Source: Mycobacterium sp. ITM-2016-00317 (lineage in GTDB: Bacteria > Actinomycetota > Actinomycetes > Mycobacteriales > Mycobacteriaceae). Taken from it: a DNA stretch of 64,000 bases. Every line of letters begins with the position of its first letter. The stretch's first letter is position 1. The position numbers were made by a program, and so were the translations under genes. Positions 16,433 to 25,158 of the stretch are shown here, one piece after another. Below the pieces are notes generated by a model. It had not been told where the DNA came from, did no database searches, and saw nothing but the letters and a program-made list of their open reading frames with translations. The DNA lies in the NCBI RefSeq assembly GCF_002968295.1, contig NZ_CP134399.1, positions 4,278,001 through 4,342,000 of the forward strand. The letters are read 5' to 3'.

Positions 16433-18126
16433 TGCGGCTTGTGCTTCCCCCGATGCGGTTTCGGCCCGCGATCGGGTTCCAGTTGGATCAGCTGACCCTG
16501 GATCCTGGTGTTCTCCAACGACTTCAGCGTCTTCGGCGGCAGCTTGGCCGGCAGCTCCACCAGCGAGTAATCGACCTTGATGGTGATGTGGCCGAAGTCG
16601 CTGCGGTGCAACCCGCCCTCATTGGCGATGGCGCCCACGATCGCGCCGGGCGCGACCTTGTGCCGCTTGCCGACGGCGATGCGATAGGTCGCGAGGTCGC
16701 TGCGGCGCTCGCGGGGCTTGCGCGCAGGTGCGTCGCCCCGGTCGGAACGCTCGCCCCGCTCGGGACGCTCGCGCCGCTTCTCCGGCGGCGGCTCCGTCAT
16801 CAGGAACTCTTCGCCGTTGCGGCTCTGCAGTGCCAGCGCCGCGGCGATGTCGGCCATCGGGACGTCGTGGTCGCGCTCGTAGCCCTCGACCAGCGTGCGG
16901 AACAGCTCGATGCCGGGCTTGTCCAGCGCGTCGGTGATCGAGTCGCGGAACTTCGCGACCCGCTTCTCGTTGACGTCGTCGACCGACGGTAGTTCGGACT
17001 CCACCAGCTTCTGGCGCGTGACCCGCTCGATCGCGCCGAGCAGGTGGCGTTCGCGCGGCGTCACGAACAGCAGCGCGGTGCCCGACCGCCCCGCACGTCC
17101 GGTGCGCCCGATGCGGTGCACATAGGACTCCGGGTCGTGCGGGATGTCGAAGTTCACCACGTGCGAGATGCGCTCGACGTCGAGTCCGCGGGCCGCGACG
17201 TCGGTGGCGACCAGGATGTCGATGGTCCCGTCTTTGAGCTGCGAGATGGTGCGCTCGCGGACCGCCTGCGGGATGTCGCCGTTGATCGCCGCCGCGGCGA
17301 ATCCCCGGGCGCGCAACTTCTCGGCGACCTCTTCGGTGGCCTGCTTGGTGCGGACGAACACGATCATCGCGTCGCCCTGCTCGGTTTCCAGCAGCCTGGT
17401 CAGCGCGTCCATTTTGCGCGGATAGGACACCTGGTAGTAGCGCTGTGTGATGTTCTCGGCGGTCTGGGTCTTGGACTTGACCGTGACCTCGACCGGGTCG
17501 TGCAGGTATTTGGCGGTGATCTTCTTGATCGCCGGCGGCATGGTCGCCGAGAACAACGCGACCTGCTTGTACTCGGGGGTGTCGGCCAGGATGCGCTCGA
17601 CATCCTCGGCGAAGCCCATCTGCAGCATCTCGTCGGCCTCGTCGAGCACCAGGTAATCCAGGTGCGAGAGGTCCAGGCTGCCCTTCTCCAGATGGTCGAT
17701 CACCCGGCCCGGCGTGCCGACCACGACCTGGGCGCCGCGCTTGAGTCCGGCCAGCTGCGGCACGTAGGACGAGCCGCCGTAGATCGGCAGCACGTTGACG
17801 CGGAGCTTGGCGCCGTAGCGGCCGAACGCCTCGGCGACCTGTAGGGCGAGCTCTCGGGTGGGCGCGAGCACCAGCGCCTGGGTGGTGCGGCTCTCGGTGT
17901 CGATCTTGGACAGGATCGGGATCGCGAACGCCGCGGTCTTGCCGGTCCCGGTCTGGGCCAGGCCGACGACGTCGGAGCCTGCCAGGATCGCCGGGATGGT
18001 CGCCGCCTGGATGGGCGAGGGCGTCTCGTAACCGACGTCGGCGACCGCCTGCAGCACCGCCGGGTGTATCTGCAGGTCGGCGAAGGTCAAATCTGCGGGT
18101 TCAGGTTCCGCGTTCGTGGGGGTCAT
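16429..18126 (-). CDS. deaD: DEAD-box RNA helicase DeaD/CsdA-type
   Basis: 565 residues with the full motif set: Q motif (FADLQIHPAVLQ...SPIQ), motif I AQTGTGKTAAF, Ia PTRELALQ, Ib TPGR, II DEAD, III SATMP, V TDVAARGLD and VI HRIGRTGRAGR. After a basic, Arg-rich linker (RRERPERGERSDRGD) comes a DbpA-type RNA-binding domain near residues 480-550 (RIAVGKRHKVAPGAIVGAI). It unwinds structured RNA in ribosome assembly and cold adaptation. It matches Rv1253. It is divergent from lprE, with 107 bases between the starts. Confidence 0.95.
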   Translation of the reverse strand: MTPTNAEPEPADLTFADLQIHPAVLQAVADVGYETPSPIQAATIPAILAGSDVVGLAQTGTGKTAAFAIPILSKIDTESRTTQALVLAPTRELALQVAEAFGRYGAKLRVNVLPIYGGSSYVPQLAGLKRGAQVVVGTPGRVIDHLEKGSLDLSHLDYLVLDEADEMLQMGFAEDVERILADTPEYKQVALFSATMPPAIKKITAKYLHDPVEVTVKSKTQTAENITQRYYQVSYPRKMDALTRLLETEQGDAMIVFVRTKQATEEVAEKLRARGFAAAAINGDIPQAVRERTISQLKDGTIDILVATDVAARGLDVERISHVVNFDIPHDPESYVHRIGRTGRAGRSGTALLFVTPRERHLLGAIERVTRQKLVESELPSVDDVNEKRVAKFRDSITDALDKPGIELFRTLVEGYERDHDVPMADIAAALALQSRNGEEFLMTEPPPEKRRERPERGERSDRGDAPARKPRERRSDLATYRIAVGKRHKVAPGAIVGAIANEGGLHRSDFGHITIKVDYSLVELPAKLPPKTLKSLENTRIQGQLIQLEPDRGPKPHRGKHKPQ

Positions 18127-18219
18127 CGTGGTGGAAGTCTAGTGCCACTCGGCGGCTCCTCCGACCTTCCGGGCACAGCGGGCCCGGTGTGCCTTCCCGA
18201 AGGGCGCCCGCGGTGACGG

Positions 18220-18225
18220 TACGGT
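18220..18225 (+). promoter_or_regulatory. Leaderless -10 box of lprE
   Basis: TACGGT ends 8 bases before the GTG at 18234. This supports GTG 18234 over the ATG 45 bases further upstream, which would put residues before a lipoprotein signal that already starts properly. Confidence 0.45.
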
Positions 18226-18233
18226 GCGCAACT

Positions 18234-18788
18234 GTGAAATGGGCGGCGAGCATCGGCGCCGTGGTCGCAACGGTCACGCTGGCGGCCACGGGGTGCAGCC
18301 CGGGCGACTCGACGGTGTCCAAGACACCGGAGCCGAGCACGTCCGCAGCACCCGTCCCGGCCGCCCCGCCGCCGGCGCCGACCGGCCCGCCACCCGGGCC
18401 CGTCGAGGACCCGTGCGCCACGGACCTGGCCGCCCCGGAGATCGCCCGCGCAGTGTCCGAGCTGCCCCGCGATCCGCGCAGCAACCAGGCCTGGAATCCC
18501 GAGCCGCTGGCAGGCAACTACAACGAGTGCGCGCAGCTGTCGGCGGTGATCGTCAAGGCCAACACCAACTCGGAGAACCCGAACACCCGCGCGGTGCTGT
18601 TCCATCAGGGCAAGTTCATCCCGACCGGGGTGCCCGACACGTACGGCTTCAACGGACTGGACACCACCCAGAGCACCGGCGACACCGTCGCGCTGAAGTA
18701 CTCCAGCGGCATGCCCGGGCTGGACAGCGTCGTGAAGTTCCGCTGGAACGGCAGCGGCGTCGAGCTGATCGGCAACACGCCCCGCTGA
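18234..18788 (+). CDS. lprE: Lipoprotein LprE
   Basis: 184 residues from GTG 18234. The signal peptide runs to the lipobox LAATGC, followed by a Pro/Ala-rich, probably cell-wall-spanning linker to about residue 60. The folded domain (CATDLAAPEIARAVSELPRD, EPLAGNYNECAQLSAVIVKA, HQGKFIPTGVPDTYGF, VVKFRWNGSGVELIGNT) closely follows M. tuberculosis LprE (Rv1252c). LprE has been linked to host immune evasion in M. tuberculosis, but its molecular function is not known. The protein should be anchored to the outer face of the membrane. Confidence 0.9.
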   Translation: MKWAASIGAVVATVTLAATGCSPGDSTVSKTPEPSTSAAPVPAAPPPAPTGPPPGPVEDPCATDLAAPEIARAVSELPRDPRSNQAWNPEPLAGNYNECAQLSAVIVKANTNSENPNTRAVLFHQGKFIPTGVPDTYGFNGLDTTQSTGDTVALKYSSGMPGLDSVVKFRWNGSGVELIGNTPR

Positions 18789-18807
18789 GCCGGCCGCCGA
18801 CTTTGGC

Positions 18808-18865
18808 CGGAATAGCGTTCCTGGCTGCGCTCGAGCCCCGATCCGCAACCCGGAACGCTATTCCG
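18808..18865. repeat. Intergenic inverted repeat (GGAATAGC hairpin element)
   Basis: Arms CGGAATAGCGTTCC (18808-18821) and GGAACGCTATTCCG (18852-18865) are perfect complements around a 30-base loop that begins tggctgcgc. Each arm is itself almost palindromic. The same motif recurs at 51016-51032 and 52311-52327. It sits between lprE and the nuclease-helicase gene and has no poly-T tract, so it may be a dispersed repeat, a terminator-like structure or a protein site. Confidence 0.7.
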
Positions 18866-18893
18866 CGGCGGGTGCGGTGTCGGTGCGCTCGCT

Positions 18894-18899
18894 TACAGT
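18894..18899 (+). promoter_or_regulatory. Leaderless -10 box of the nuclease-helicase gene
   Basis: TACAGT ends 6 bases before the GTG at 18906, which supports that start codon. Confidence 0.45.
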
Positions 18900-18905
18900 G
18901 GCTGC

Positions 18906-21900
18906 GTGTTCGTCGCCACCGACGCTGACGAGGTCCGGGTCGTCTACAGCGCCTCCGACCTTGCTGCCGCGGCGCGCTGCGAATACGCGCTGCTGCGCTC
19001 GTTCGACGCGCGGCTGGGCTGGGGCCCGGAAGTGTCCGGCGACGACGAATTGCTGGCCCGCACCGCGACTCTCGGCGACGACCACGAACGACGCCACCTC
19101 GACGAGCTCCGGCTCGACGCCGACGTCGCGATCATCGGCAGGCCGAAGTACACCGTGGCGGGGCTGGCCGCGGCGGCCGAGCAGACGCTGCAGGCGATCG
19201 CCCGCCGGGCGCCGGTGATCTACCAGGCCGCCATGTTCGACGGCCGGTTCGTCGGGTTCGCCGACTTCCTGATCCTGGAGGACCCTGGCGACTCCGACGA
19301 CTCCGACGACGACGCAACCGGTCCGCGCTACCGGCTGCGCGACACCAAGCTGGCCCGCTCGGTCAAGGTCGAGGCGCTGCTGCAGATGGCGGCCTACGCC
19401 GAGACGCTGACCGAAGCGGGCGTGCCCGTCGCCCCCGAGGTCGATCTGGTGCTCGGCGACGGCACCTCGGCCAGCTACCCGCTCGAGGAGCTGCTACCGG
19501 TCTACCGTCCGCGGCGGGCCGCGCTGCAGCGGCTGCTCGACGAGCACCTGGCCGGCGGCCGGCCGGTCGCCTGGGAGGACGAGCGGGTACGCGCGTGCTT
19601 CCGGTGCTCCGAATGCGCGCCGCAGGTCCGTGCGCACGACGACCTGCTGCTCGTGGCCGGAATGCGGGTCAGCCAGCGGGCCCGCCTGCTCGACGCGGGC
19701 ATCGCCACCGTGCCGGAACTGGCCGCACACCGCGGCCCGGTGCCGGAACTGTCGACCCGCACGGTCACGGCGCTGACAGCTCAGGCCCGCCTGCAGCTCG
19801 CCGACCGGGAGGACGGCAAGCCGCCCTACGAACTGATCGACGCGCAGCCGCTGATGGTGCTGCCCGACGCCGACCGCGGCGACCTGTTCTTCGACTTCGA
19901 AGGCGATCCGCTGTGGACCAGGGACGGCCACTCGTGGGGGCTGGAGTACCTGTGGGGGGTGCTGGCGCTGGCCCCCTCGCCGGCCGCCGACGAGGACTTC
20001 CACGCGTTCTGGGCCCACGACCGCGCCGAGGAACGCCAGGCCCTCAAGGACTTCCTGACGATGGTGCGCAAGCGCCGGCGCCGCTATCCCGGCATGCACG
20101 TCTACCACTACGCCGCCTACGAGAAGAGCACGCTGCTGCGGCTGGCCGGCCGCTACGGCGAAGGCGAACGCGAGGTCGACGAGCTGCTGCGCGACGGCGT
20201 GCTCGTCGACCTGTATCCGATCGTGCGCAAGAGCATCCGGGTGGGCACCGAGAACTACAGCATCAAATCGCTGGAGCCGCTCTACATGGGCAACGAGTTG
20301 CGCAGCGGCGAGGTCACCACCGCCACCGCGTCGATCACCGAGTACGCCCGCTACTGCGAACTGCGCGACGCCGGCCGCGCCGACGAGGCCGCGGGCGTGC
20401 TGAAGGAGATCGAGGAGTACAACCGCTACGACTGCCGCTCGACGCGGCGGCTGCGGGACTGGTTGATGGCCCGCGCCATCGATTCCGGCGTGCCGCCGCG
20501 CGGGCCGGTGCCGCGCGCGGCCACCGCCGACCCCCGCGAGGTCACGGCCGACCCGCCCGATCAGGTCGAACGCGCGCTGCTCAAGTTCGCCGGCGACGGC
20601 ATCGAGGCGCGCACCGCCGAACAGACCGCGGTCGCGCTGCTGGCCGCCGCCAAGGGTTTCCACAAGCGCGAGGACAAGCCGTTCTGGTGGGCGCACTTCG
20701 ACCGGATCAACAACCCGGTCGACGAATGGGCCGACGACGGCGGGGTGTTCATCGCCGAACGCCACGAGATCGACACCGACTGGCACACCCCGCCCAGGGC
20801 GCGCAAACCCCAGCGCCGCGTCCGGCTGTTCGGCGAGATCGCCACCGGCGAGGTCACCCGCGACATGTACGCGCTCTACGACCCGCCCTCCCCTCCCGGG
20901 CTGGCCGACGATCCGGACCAGCGCGGGTTCGGGTCGGTGACGGTCGTCGAGTGCGACGACCCCGAAGCGCCCACCGAGGTCGTCATCGTGGAACGCCAGC
21001 CCAAGGGCGGCGACGTGTTCACCCAGGTGCCGTTCGCGCTGACCCCCGGCTCCCCCATCCCGACCCGGCAACTGCAGGACGCGATCGCCGAGACCGCACA
21101 ACTGGTGGCCGCCGGGCTGCCCGCACTGCCGCCTGATGCGCTCACCGACATCCTGCTGCGCCGCCCGCCCCGGACCCGCCGCGGTTCGGCGCTGCCGCGC
21201 ACCGGCGACGTCGTCGCCGACATCACCGCCGCGCTGCTGGATCTGGACTCGTCCTACCTTGCCGTGCACGGCCCGCCGGGCACCGGCAAGACCCACACGT
21301 CGGCGAAGGTGATCGCGACCTTGGTCGGCGAGCACGGATGGCGGGTCGGGGTGGTGGCGCAGTCGCACGCGGTGGTGGAGAACCTGTTCGGCGACGTGAT
21401 GAAGGCCGGGGTGGACGGCGCCCGGGTCGGTAAGAAGCTGAACACCGTCAGCACCGGGTGGACCGCGCTGGACCGCGACGACTACGCAGAGTTCCTGTGC
21501 CAGGACGGCTGCGTGGTCGGCGGCACCGCGTGGGATTTCGCCAACGGCAACAAGATCGCGCGCGACAGCCTCGACCTGCTGGTCATCGAGGAGGCCGGGC
21601 AGTTCAGCCTGGCCAACACCGTCGCGGTGGCGCAGTCCGCCCGTAACCTGCTGCTGCTGGGGGATCCGCAGCAGCTCCCCCAGGTCAGCCAGGGCACCCA
21701 CCCCGAACCCGTCGACGGGTCCGCGCTGGGCTGGCTGGTCGACGGCCATCACACGCTGCCGCCCGAACGCGGCTACTTCCTGGACCGCTCCTACCGCATG
21801 CATCCCGACGTGTGCCGGGCCGTGTCCCTGCTGTCCTACGACGGACGGCTGCGCTCGGCCGAGAGCGTCACCGCCGCGCGCCGCCTGGCAGGCGTGACGC

Positions 21901-22391
21901 CGGGAGTGCGCACCCTGGCCGTCGACCACCTCGGCAACGCGACGGAGAGCCCCGAGGAGGCCGACGCGATCATCGCCGAGGTCACCGCACTGCTCGGCGC
22001 CGAGTGGTCCGACGAGCACGGCACCCGGCCGCTGGCCCAGAGCGACGTGCTGGTGGTGACCCCGTACAACGCGCAGGTGGTGCTGGTCCGCCGCGGCCTC
22101 GACGCGGCGGGGCTGACCGAGGTGCGGGCCGGCACGGTCGACAAGTTCCAGGGCCAGCAGGCGCCGGTGGTGTTCATGTCGATGACGGCGTCCTCGATCG
22201 ACGACGTCCCCCGCGGAATCTCGTTCCTGCTCAACAGGAATCGCCTCAACGTCGCGGTGAGCCGGGCCAAGTACCTGGCTGTGATCGTGCGCTCGCGCCA
22301 CCTCACCGACTATCTGCCGGGCACCCCGGAACGGCTCAGGGAGCTCGGCGCGTTCCTGTCCCTCTCGGTCTGTGATACACCGACGGAGTGA
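18906..22391 (+). CDS. RecB-like nuclease fused to SF1 (UPF1/Dna2-type) helicase
   Basis: 1161 residues. Residues 1-330 match the TM0106 RecB-like nuclease module: YSASDLAAAARCEYALLRSF at the start, FADFLILED, RDTKLARSVKVEALLQMAAYAE (the QxxxY nuclease motif) and the Cys cluster CFRCSEC. Residues about 320-530 look like an RNase-H-type exonuclease fold (FFDFEGDPLW, YHYAAYEKS, YNRYDCRSTRRLRDW). The C-terminal 400 residues are an SF1 helicase: Walker A GPPGTGKTHTS near 790, IEEAGQFS, GDPQQLPQ, VDKFQGQQAPVV and LNVAVSRAK. It matches Rv1251c in place. Predicted DNA end-processing or repair enzyme; role not established. Confidence 0.88.
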   Translation: MFVATDADEVRVVYSASDLAAAARCEYALLRSFDARLGWGPEVSGDDELLARTATLGDDHERRHLDELRLDADVAIIGRPKYTVAGLAAAAEQTLQAIARRAPVIYQAAMFDGRFVGFADFLILEDPGDSDDSDDDATGPRYRLRDTKLARSVKVEALLQMAAYAETLTEAGVPVAPEVDLVLGDGTSASYPLEELLPVYRPRRAALQRLLDEHLAGGRPVAWEDERVRACFRCSECAPQVRAHDDLLLVAGMRVSQRARLLDAGIATVPELAAHRGPVPELSTRTVTALTAQARLQLADREDGKPPYELIDAQPLMVLPDADRGDLFFDFEGDPLWTRDGHSWGLEYLWGVLALAPSPAADEDFHAFWAHDRAEERQALKDFLTMVRKRRRRYPGMHVYHYAAYEKSTLLRLAGRYGEGEREVDELLRDGVLVDLYPIVRKSIRVGTENYSIKSLEPLYMGNELRSGEVTTATASITEYARYCELRDAGRADEAAGVLKEIEEYNRYDCRSTRRLRDWLMARAIDSGVPPRGPVPRAATADPREVTADPPDQVERALLKFAGDGIEARTAEQTAVALLAAAKGFHKREDKPFWWAHFDRINNPVDEWADDGGVFIAERHEIDTDWHTPPRARKPQRRVRLFGEIATGEVTRDMYALYDPPSPPGLADDPDQRGFGSVTVVECDDPEAPTEVVIVERQPKGGDVFTQVPFALTPGSPIPTRQLQDAIAETAQLVAAGLPALPPDALTDILLRRPPRTRRGSALPRTGDVVADITAALLDLDSSYLAVHGPPGTGKTHTSAKVIATLVGEHGWRVGVVAQSHAVVENLFGDVMKAGVDGARVGKKLNTVSTGWTALDRDDYAEFLCQDGCVVGGTAWDFANGNKIARDSLDLLVIEEAGQFSLANTVAVAQSARNLLLLGDPQQLPQVSQGTHPEPVDGSALGWLVDGHHTLPPERGYFLDRSYRMHPDVCRAVSLLSYDGRLRSAESVTAARRLAGVTPGVRTLAVDHLGNATESPEEADAIIAEVTALLGAEWSDEHGTRPLAQSDVLVVTPYNAQVVLVRRGLDAAGLTEVRAGTVDKFQGQQAPVVFMSMTASSIDDVPRGISFLLNRNRLNVAVSRAKYLAVIVRSRHLTDYLPGTPERLRELGAFLSLSVCDTPTE

Positions 22392-23746
22392 CCGAAGCGT
22401 TGACCGACCGGCTCGCGGCCATCGTCGGTGCCAACCAGGTGACCGCCGATCCCGACGTGCTCGAAGGCCGCAGCATCGACCACACCGGCCGGTACCGGGG
22501 TCACGCCACGCTGCTGGTGCGTCCCGGCTCCACCGACGAGGTGGCCGCGGTGCTGCGGGCGTGCCGCGACGCCGGGGTGAACGTGACCGTGCAGGGCGGG
22601 CGCACCTCGCTGGTCGCCGGCACCGTGCCCGAGCACGACGACGTGCTGCTGTCGACCGAGCGGCTTCGCGACATCGGCGACGTCGACGTGGTGGAGCGCC
22701 GGATCCGGGTCGGCGCCGGGGCGACGCTGGCCGAGGTGCAGAAAGCCGCCGCCGCGGCGGGCCTGGTGTTCGGCGTCGACCTCGCCGCCCGCGACTCGGC
22801 CACCGTCGGCGGGATGGCCTCGACCAACGCCGGCGGGCTGCGCACGGTCAGCTACGGCAACATGGGCGAGCAGGTCATCGGACTCGACGTGGTCCTGCCC
22901 GACGGCACCGTGGTGCACCGGCACAGCCAGGTGCGCAGCGACAACACCGGATACGACCTCGCCGCACTGTTCGTCGGCGCCGAGGGCACCCTCGGGGTCA
23001 TCACCGCACTGGATCTGCGGCTGCACCCGTCACCCCGCCGGCGGGTGACCGCGATCTGCGGCTTCGACGACCTGGACGCGCTCGTCGCGACGGGCCGGGT
23101 GTTCCGCGACATGGAGGGCATCGCGGCGCTGGAGCTGATCGACGCGCGGGCCGGCGCGCTGACCGCCGAGCACGCCGGTGTCGCCGCGCCGGTCCAGGGG
23201 GCCTGGCAGCTGCTGGTCGAACTGGCCGGGGAAACCGACCTCACCGACCGGCTGGCCGGCGCGCTGGCCGACGCCGACCTGGCCGACGAACCCGCCGTCG
23301 GCGTGGACACCGCCGCCCAGCAGCGGCTCTGGCAGGTTCGCGAAGCTGTCGCCGAGGTGCTCGGCGTCTACGGCCCGCCACTCAAGTTCGATGTGTCCCT
23401 GCCCCTCTCGGCGATCCGCGGGTTCGCCGACGCCGCCGCGGCGCTGATCGCCGAGCACGCACCGGAGGCCATCCCGGTGCTGTTCGGCCACATCGGCGAG
23501 GGCAATCTGCACCTCAACATCGTGCGCTGCGACCTCGCCGGAGACCGGGAGCGCGCGCTGTACTCGGCGATGATGACGCTGATCGCGCAGCACGGCGGCA
23601 ACGTCAGCTCCGAACACGGCGTCGGCACGCGAAAACGTGACTACCTGTCGATGGCCCGCACCGAGGCCGACATCGCGGCGATGCAGGCGGTCAAGGCGGC
23701 GTTCGACCCGACCGGCTATCTGAACCGCGCGGTGTTGTTCTCCTGA
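22388..23746 (+). CDS. FAD-linked oxidase, GlcD/2-hydroxyacid dehydrogenase-like
   Basis: 452 residues starting at a GTG that overlaps the nuclease-helicase stop (GTGA), so translation is coupled. The PCMH FAD domain shows VTVQGGRTSLVAGTVP and SATVGGMASTNAGG. The cap domain carries the active-site HIGEGNLHLN and ends with SSEHGVGTRKRD...FDPTGYLN. It is a second paralogue of the enzyme at 11220 and closer to the D-2-hydroxyglutarate/D-lactate dehydrogenase branch. The substrate is not resolvable here. I do not recall this gene at the M. tuberculosis locus. Confidence 0.87.
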   Translation: MTEALTDRLAAIVGANQVTADPDVLEGRSIDHTGRYRGHATLLVRPGSTDEVAAVLRACRDAGVNVTVQGGRTSLVAGTVPEHDDVLLSTERLRDIGDVDVVERRIRVGAGATLAEVQKAAAAAGLVFGVDLAARDSATVGGMASTNAGGLRTVSYGNMGEQVIGLDVVLPDGTVVHRHSQVRSDNTGYDLAALFVGAEGTLGVITALDLRLHPSPRRRVTAICGFDDLDALVATGRVFRDMEGIAALELIDARAGALTAEHAGVAAPVQGAWQLLVELAGETDLTDRLAGALADADLADEPAVGVDTAAQQRLWQVREAVAEVLGVYGPPLKFDVSLPLSAIRGFADAAAALIAEHAPEAIPVLFGHIGEGNLHLNIVRCDLAGDRERALYSAMMTLIAQHGGNVSSEHGVGTRKRDYLSMARTEADIAAMQAVKAAFDPTGYLNRAVLFS

Positions 23747-23769
23747 CCGAAGTGGGTACCTGCCCGAGG

Positions 23770-25158
23770 ATGACCGAGATCGAGGTCGATTACCTCGTGG
23801 TGGGGGCGGGCGCCATGGGGATGGCCTTCGTCGACACGCTGCTGGCCGAAACCGATGCCACCGTCGCGCTCGTCGACGAGAACCATCAGCCCGGCGGACA
23901 CTGGAACTCGGTGTACCCGTTCGTCCGGCTCCACCAACCGTCGGCCTACTACGGCGTGAACTCCTTGCCGCTGGGCAACGAGGGGTCGATCGACCGCAGT
24001 GGCCCCAACGAGGGCTACTTCGAACTGGCCACCGGGCACGAGGTGTGCGCGTACTACGACCAGGTGATGCGTAACCACCTGCTGCCGACCGGCCGTCTGA
24101 CCTACTTCCCGATGTCCCGGTACCTGGGCGACAACACCTTTCGGACCCTGGACGGGCGGGAGCACCGGGTCAGCGTGCGACGCCGGACCGTCGATGCCAC
24201 CTACCTGCTCACCGTCGTGCAGTCGATGCGCTCGGCGCCGTTCACCGCGGCCGACGGGATCGAGGTGATCGCCCCCAACGACCTGCCGCGGCGCGCACCC
24301 GGCCACGGGCATTTCACGGTCGTGGGCGGCGGCAAGACCGGGATGGACTGCTGTCTGTGGTTGTTGTGCAACGGCGTCGCGGCCGACGCCGTGCGCTGGG
24401 TGCGGCCGCGCGAGTCGTGGCTGCTCAACCGGGCCAACATCCAGCCGGGCCCCCAGTTCGTCGCCGAGCTGCGCGGCTCGGTCGCCACCCGGATGCGGGT
24501 GATCGCCGAGTCCGCCACGCTCGACGACCTTTTCGCCGGACTCGAGGACGCAGGCATCCTGCTGCGCCTCGACCCGGCGACGCGACCGACGATGTACCAC
24601 TGCGCGATCGTGTCGCAGCGCGAACTGGACCAGCTGCGCGGTGTCTGGGACGTGGTGCGACACGGCCACCTCGAGCACGTCGAACCCGACCGCCTGCGGC
24701 TGCGGGAGGCCACCATCCCGGCCCCGGCGTCGCTGTACGTCGACTGCACCACCCAAGGGCTGCCGCGCCCGCCGTCGGTGCCGGTCTTCGACGGCGACCA
24801 CATCACGCTGCAGAGCGTGCGCAGCTGCCAGCAGGTGTTCAGCGCGGCGTTCATCGCCCATGTCGAGGCCGGTTACCCCGACGACACCGTGCGCAACGAG
24901 TTGTGCGCGCCGGTCCCGCACCCCGATGCGCCGATCGACTGGCTCCGGCACACGCTGGCCGACAACCTCGCCCAACTGCGCTGGCTGCGGGATCCGGAGC
25001 TGATGGACTGGATGAAGTCCGCGCGGCTCAACGCAGCACGCGACCTGTTCCCGGTGTTCCCGCCGGGCAAGGAACGGGTGCGTGACAAGGCGCTGGGCGC
25101 GCTGGCCGTGGCGCTGCGCAAGACCAACGAGCAGCTGGCCGAACTGATGAGCGCCTAG
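23770..25158 (+). CDS. FAD/NAD(P)-dependent oxidoreductase of unknown substrate
   Basis: About 462 residues from ATG 23770; a GTG at 23752 is an alternative. Two Rossmann fingerprints are visible: [13 protein letters not shown] near the N-terminus for FAD, followed by acidic [12 protein letters not shown], and [14 protein letters not shown] near residue 185 for NAD(P)H. This two-dinucleotide-domain layout with the GGHW segment resembles flavin monooxygenases. I cannot name the family. It starts 23 bases after the FAD oxidase and overlaps the convergent MFS gene at its end by four bases. Confidence 0.7.
   Translation: MTEIEVDYLVVGAGAMGMAFVDTLLAETDATVALVDENHQPGGHWNSVYPFVRLHQPSAYYGVNSLPLGNEGSIDRSGPNEGYFELATGHEVCAYYDQVMRNHLLPTGRLTYFPMSRYLGDNTFRTLDGREHRVSVRRRTVDATYLLTVVQSMRSAPFTAADGIEVIAPNDLPRRAPGHGHFTVVGGGKTGMDCCLWLLCNGVAADAVRWVRPRESWLLNRANIQPGPQFVAELRGSVATRMRVIAESATLDDLFAGLEDAGILLRLDPATRPTMYHCAIVSQRELDQLRGVWDVVRHGHLEHVEPDRLRLREATIPAPASLYVDCTTQGLPRPPSVPVFDGDHITLQSVRSCQQVFSAAFIAHVEAGYPDDTVRNELCAPVPHPDAPIDWLRHTLADNLAQLRWLRDPELMDWMKSARLNAARDLFPVFPPGKERVRDKALGALAVALRKTNEQLAELMSA

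Noticed and set aside
19494..22301. 935-codon open frame on the minus strand
   Set aside because: It is a shadow of the nuclease-helicase gene, which has clear motifs throughout. Its composition (His/Arg/Gly-rich, no fold pattern) is not protein-like.
18906..22391. Phage-defence island around the nuclease-helicase
   Set aside because: Neighbours (lprE, deaD, flavoenzymes) are chromosomal core genes in conserved order, with no integrase, restriction or toxin genes. Kept only as a gene of unknown role.
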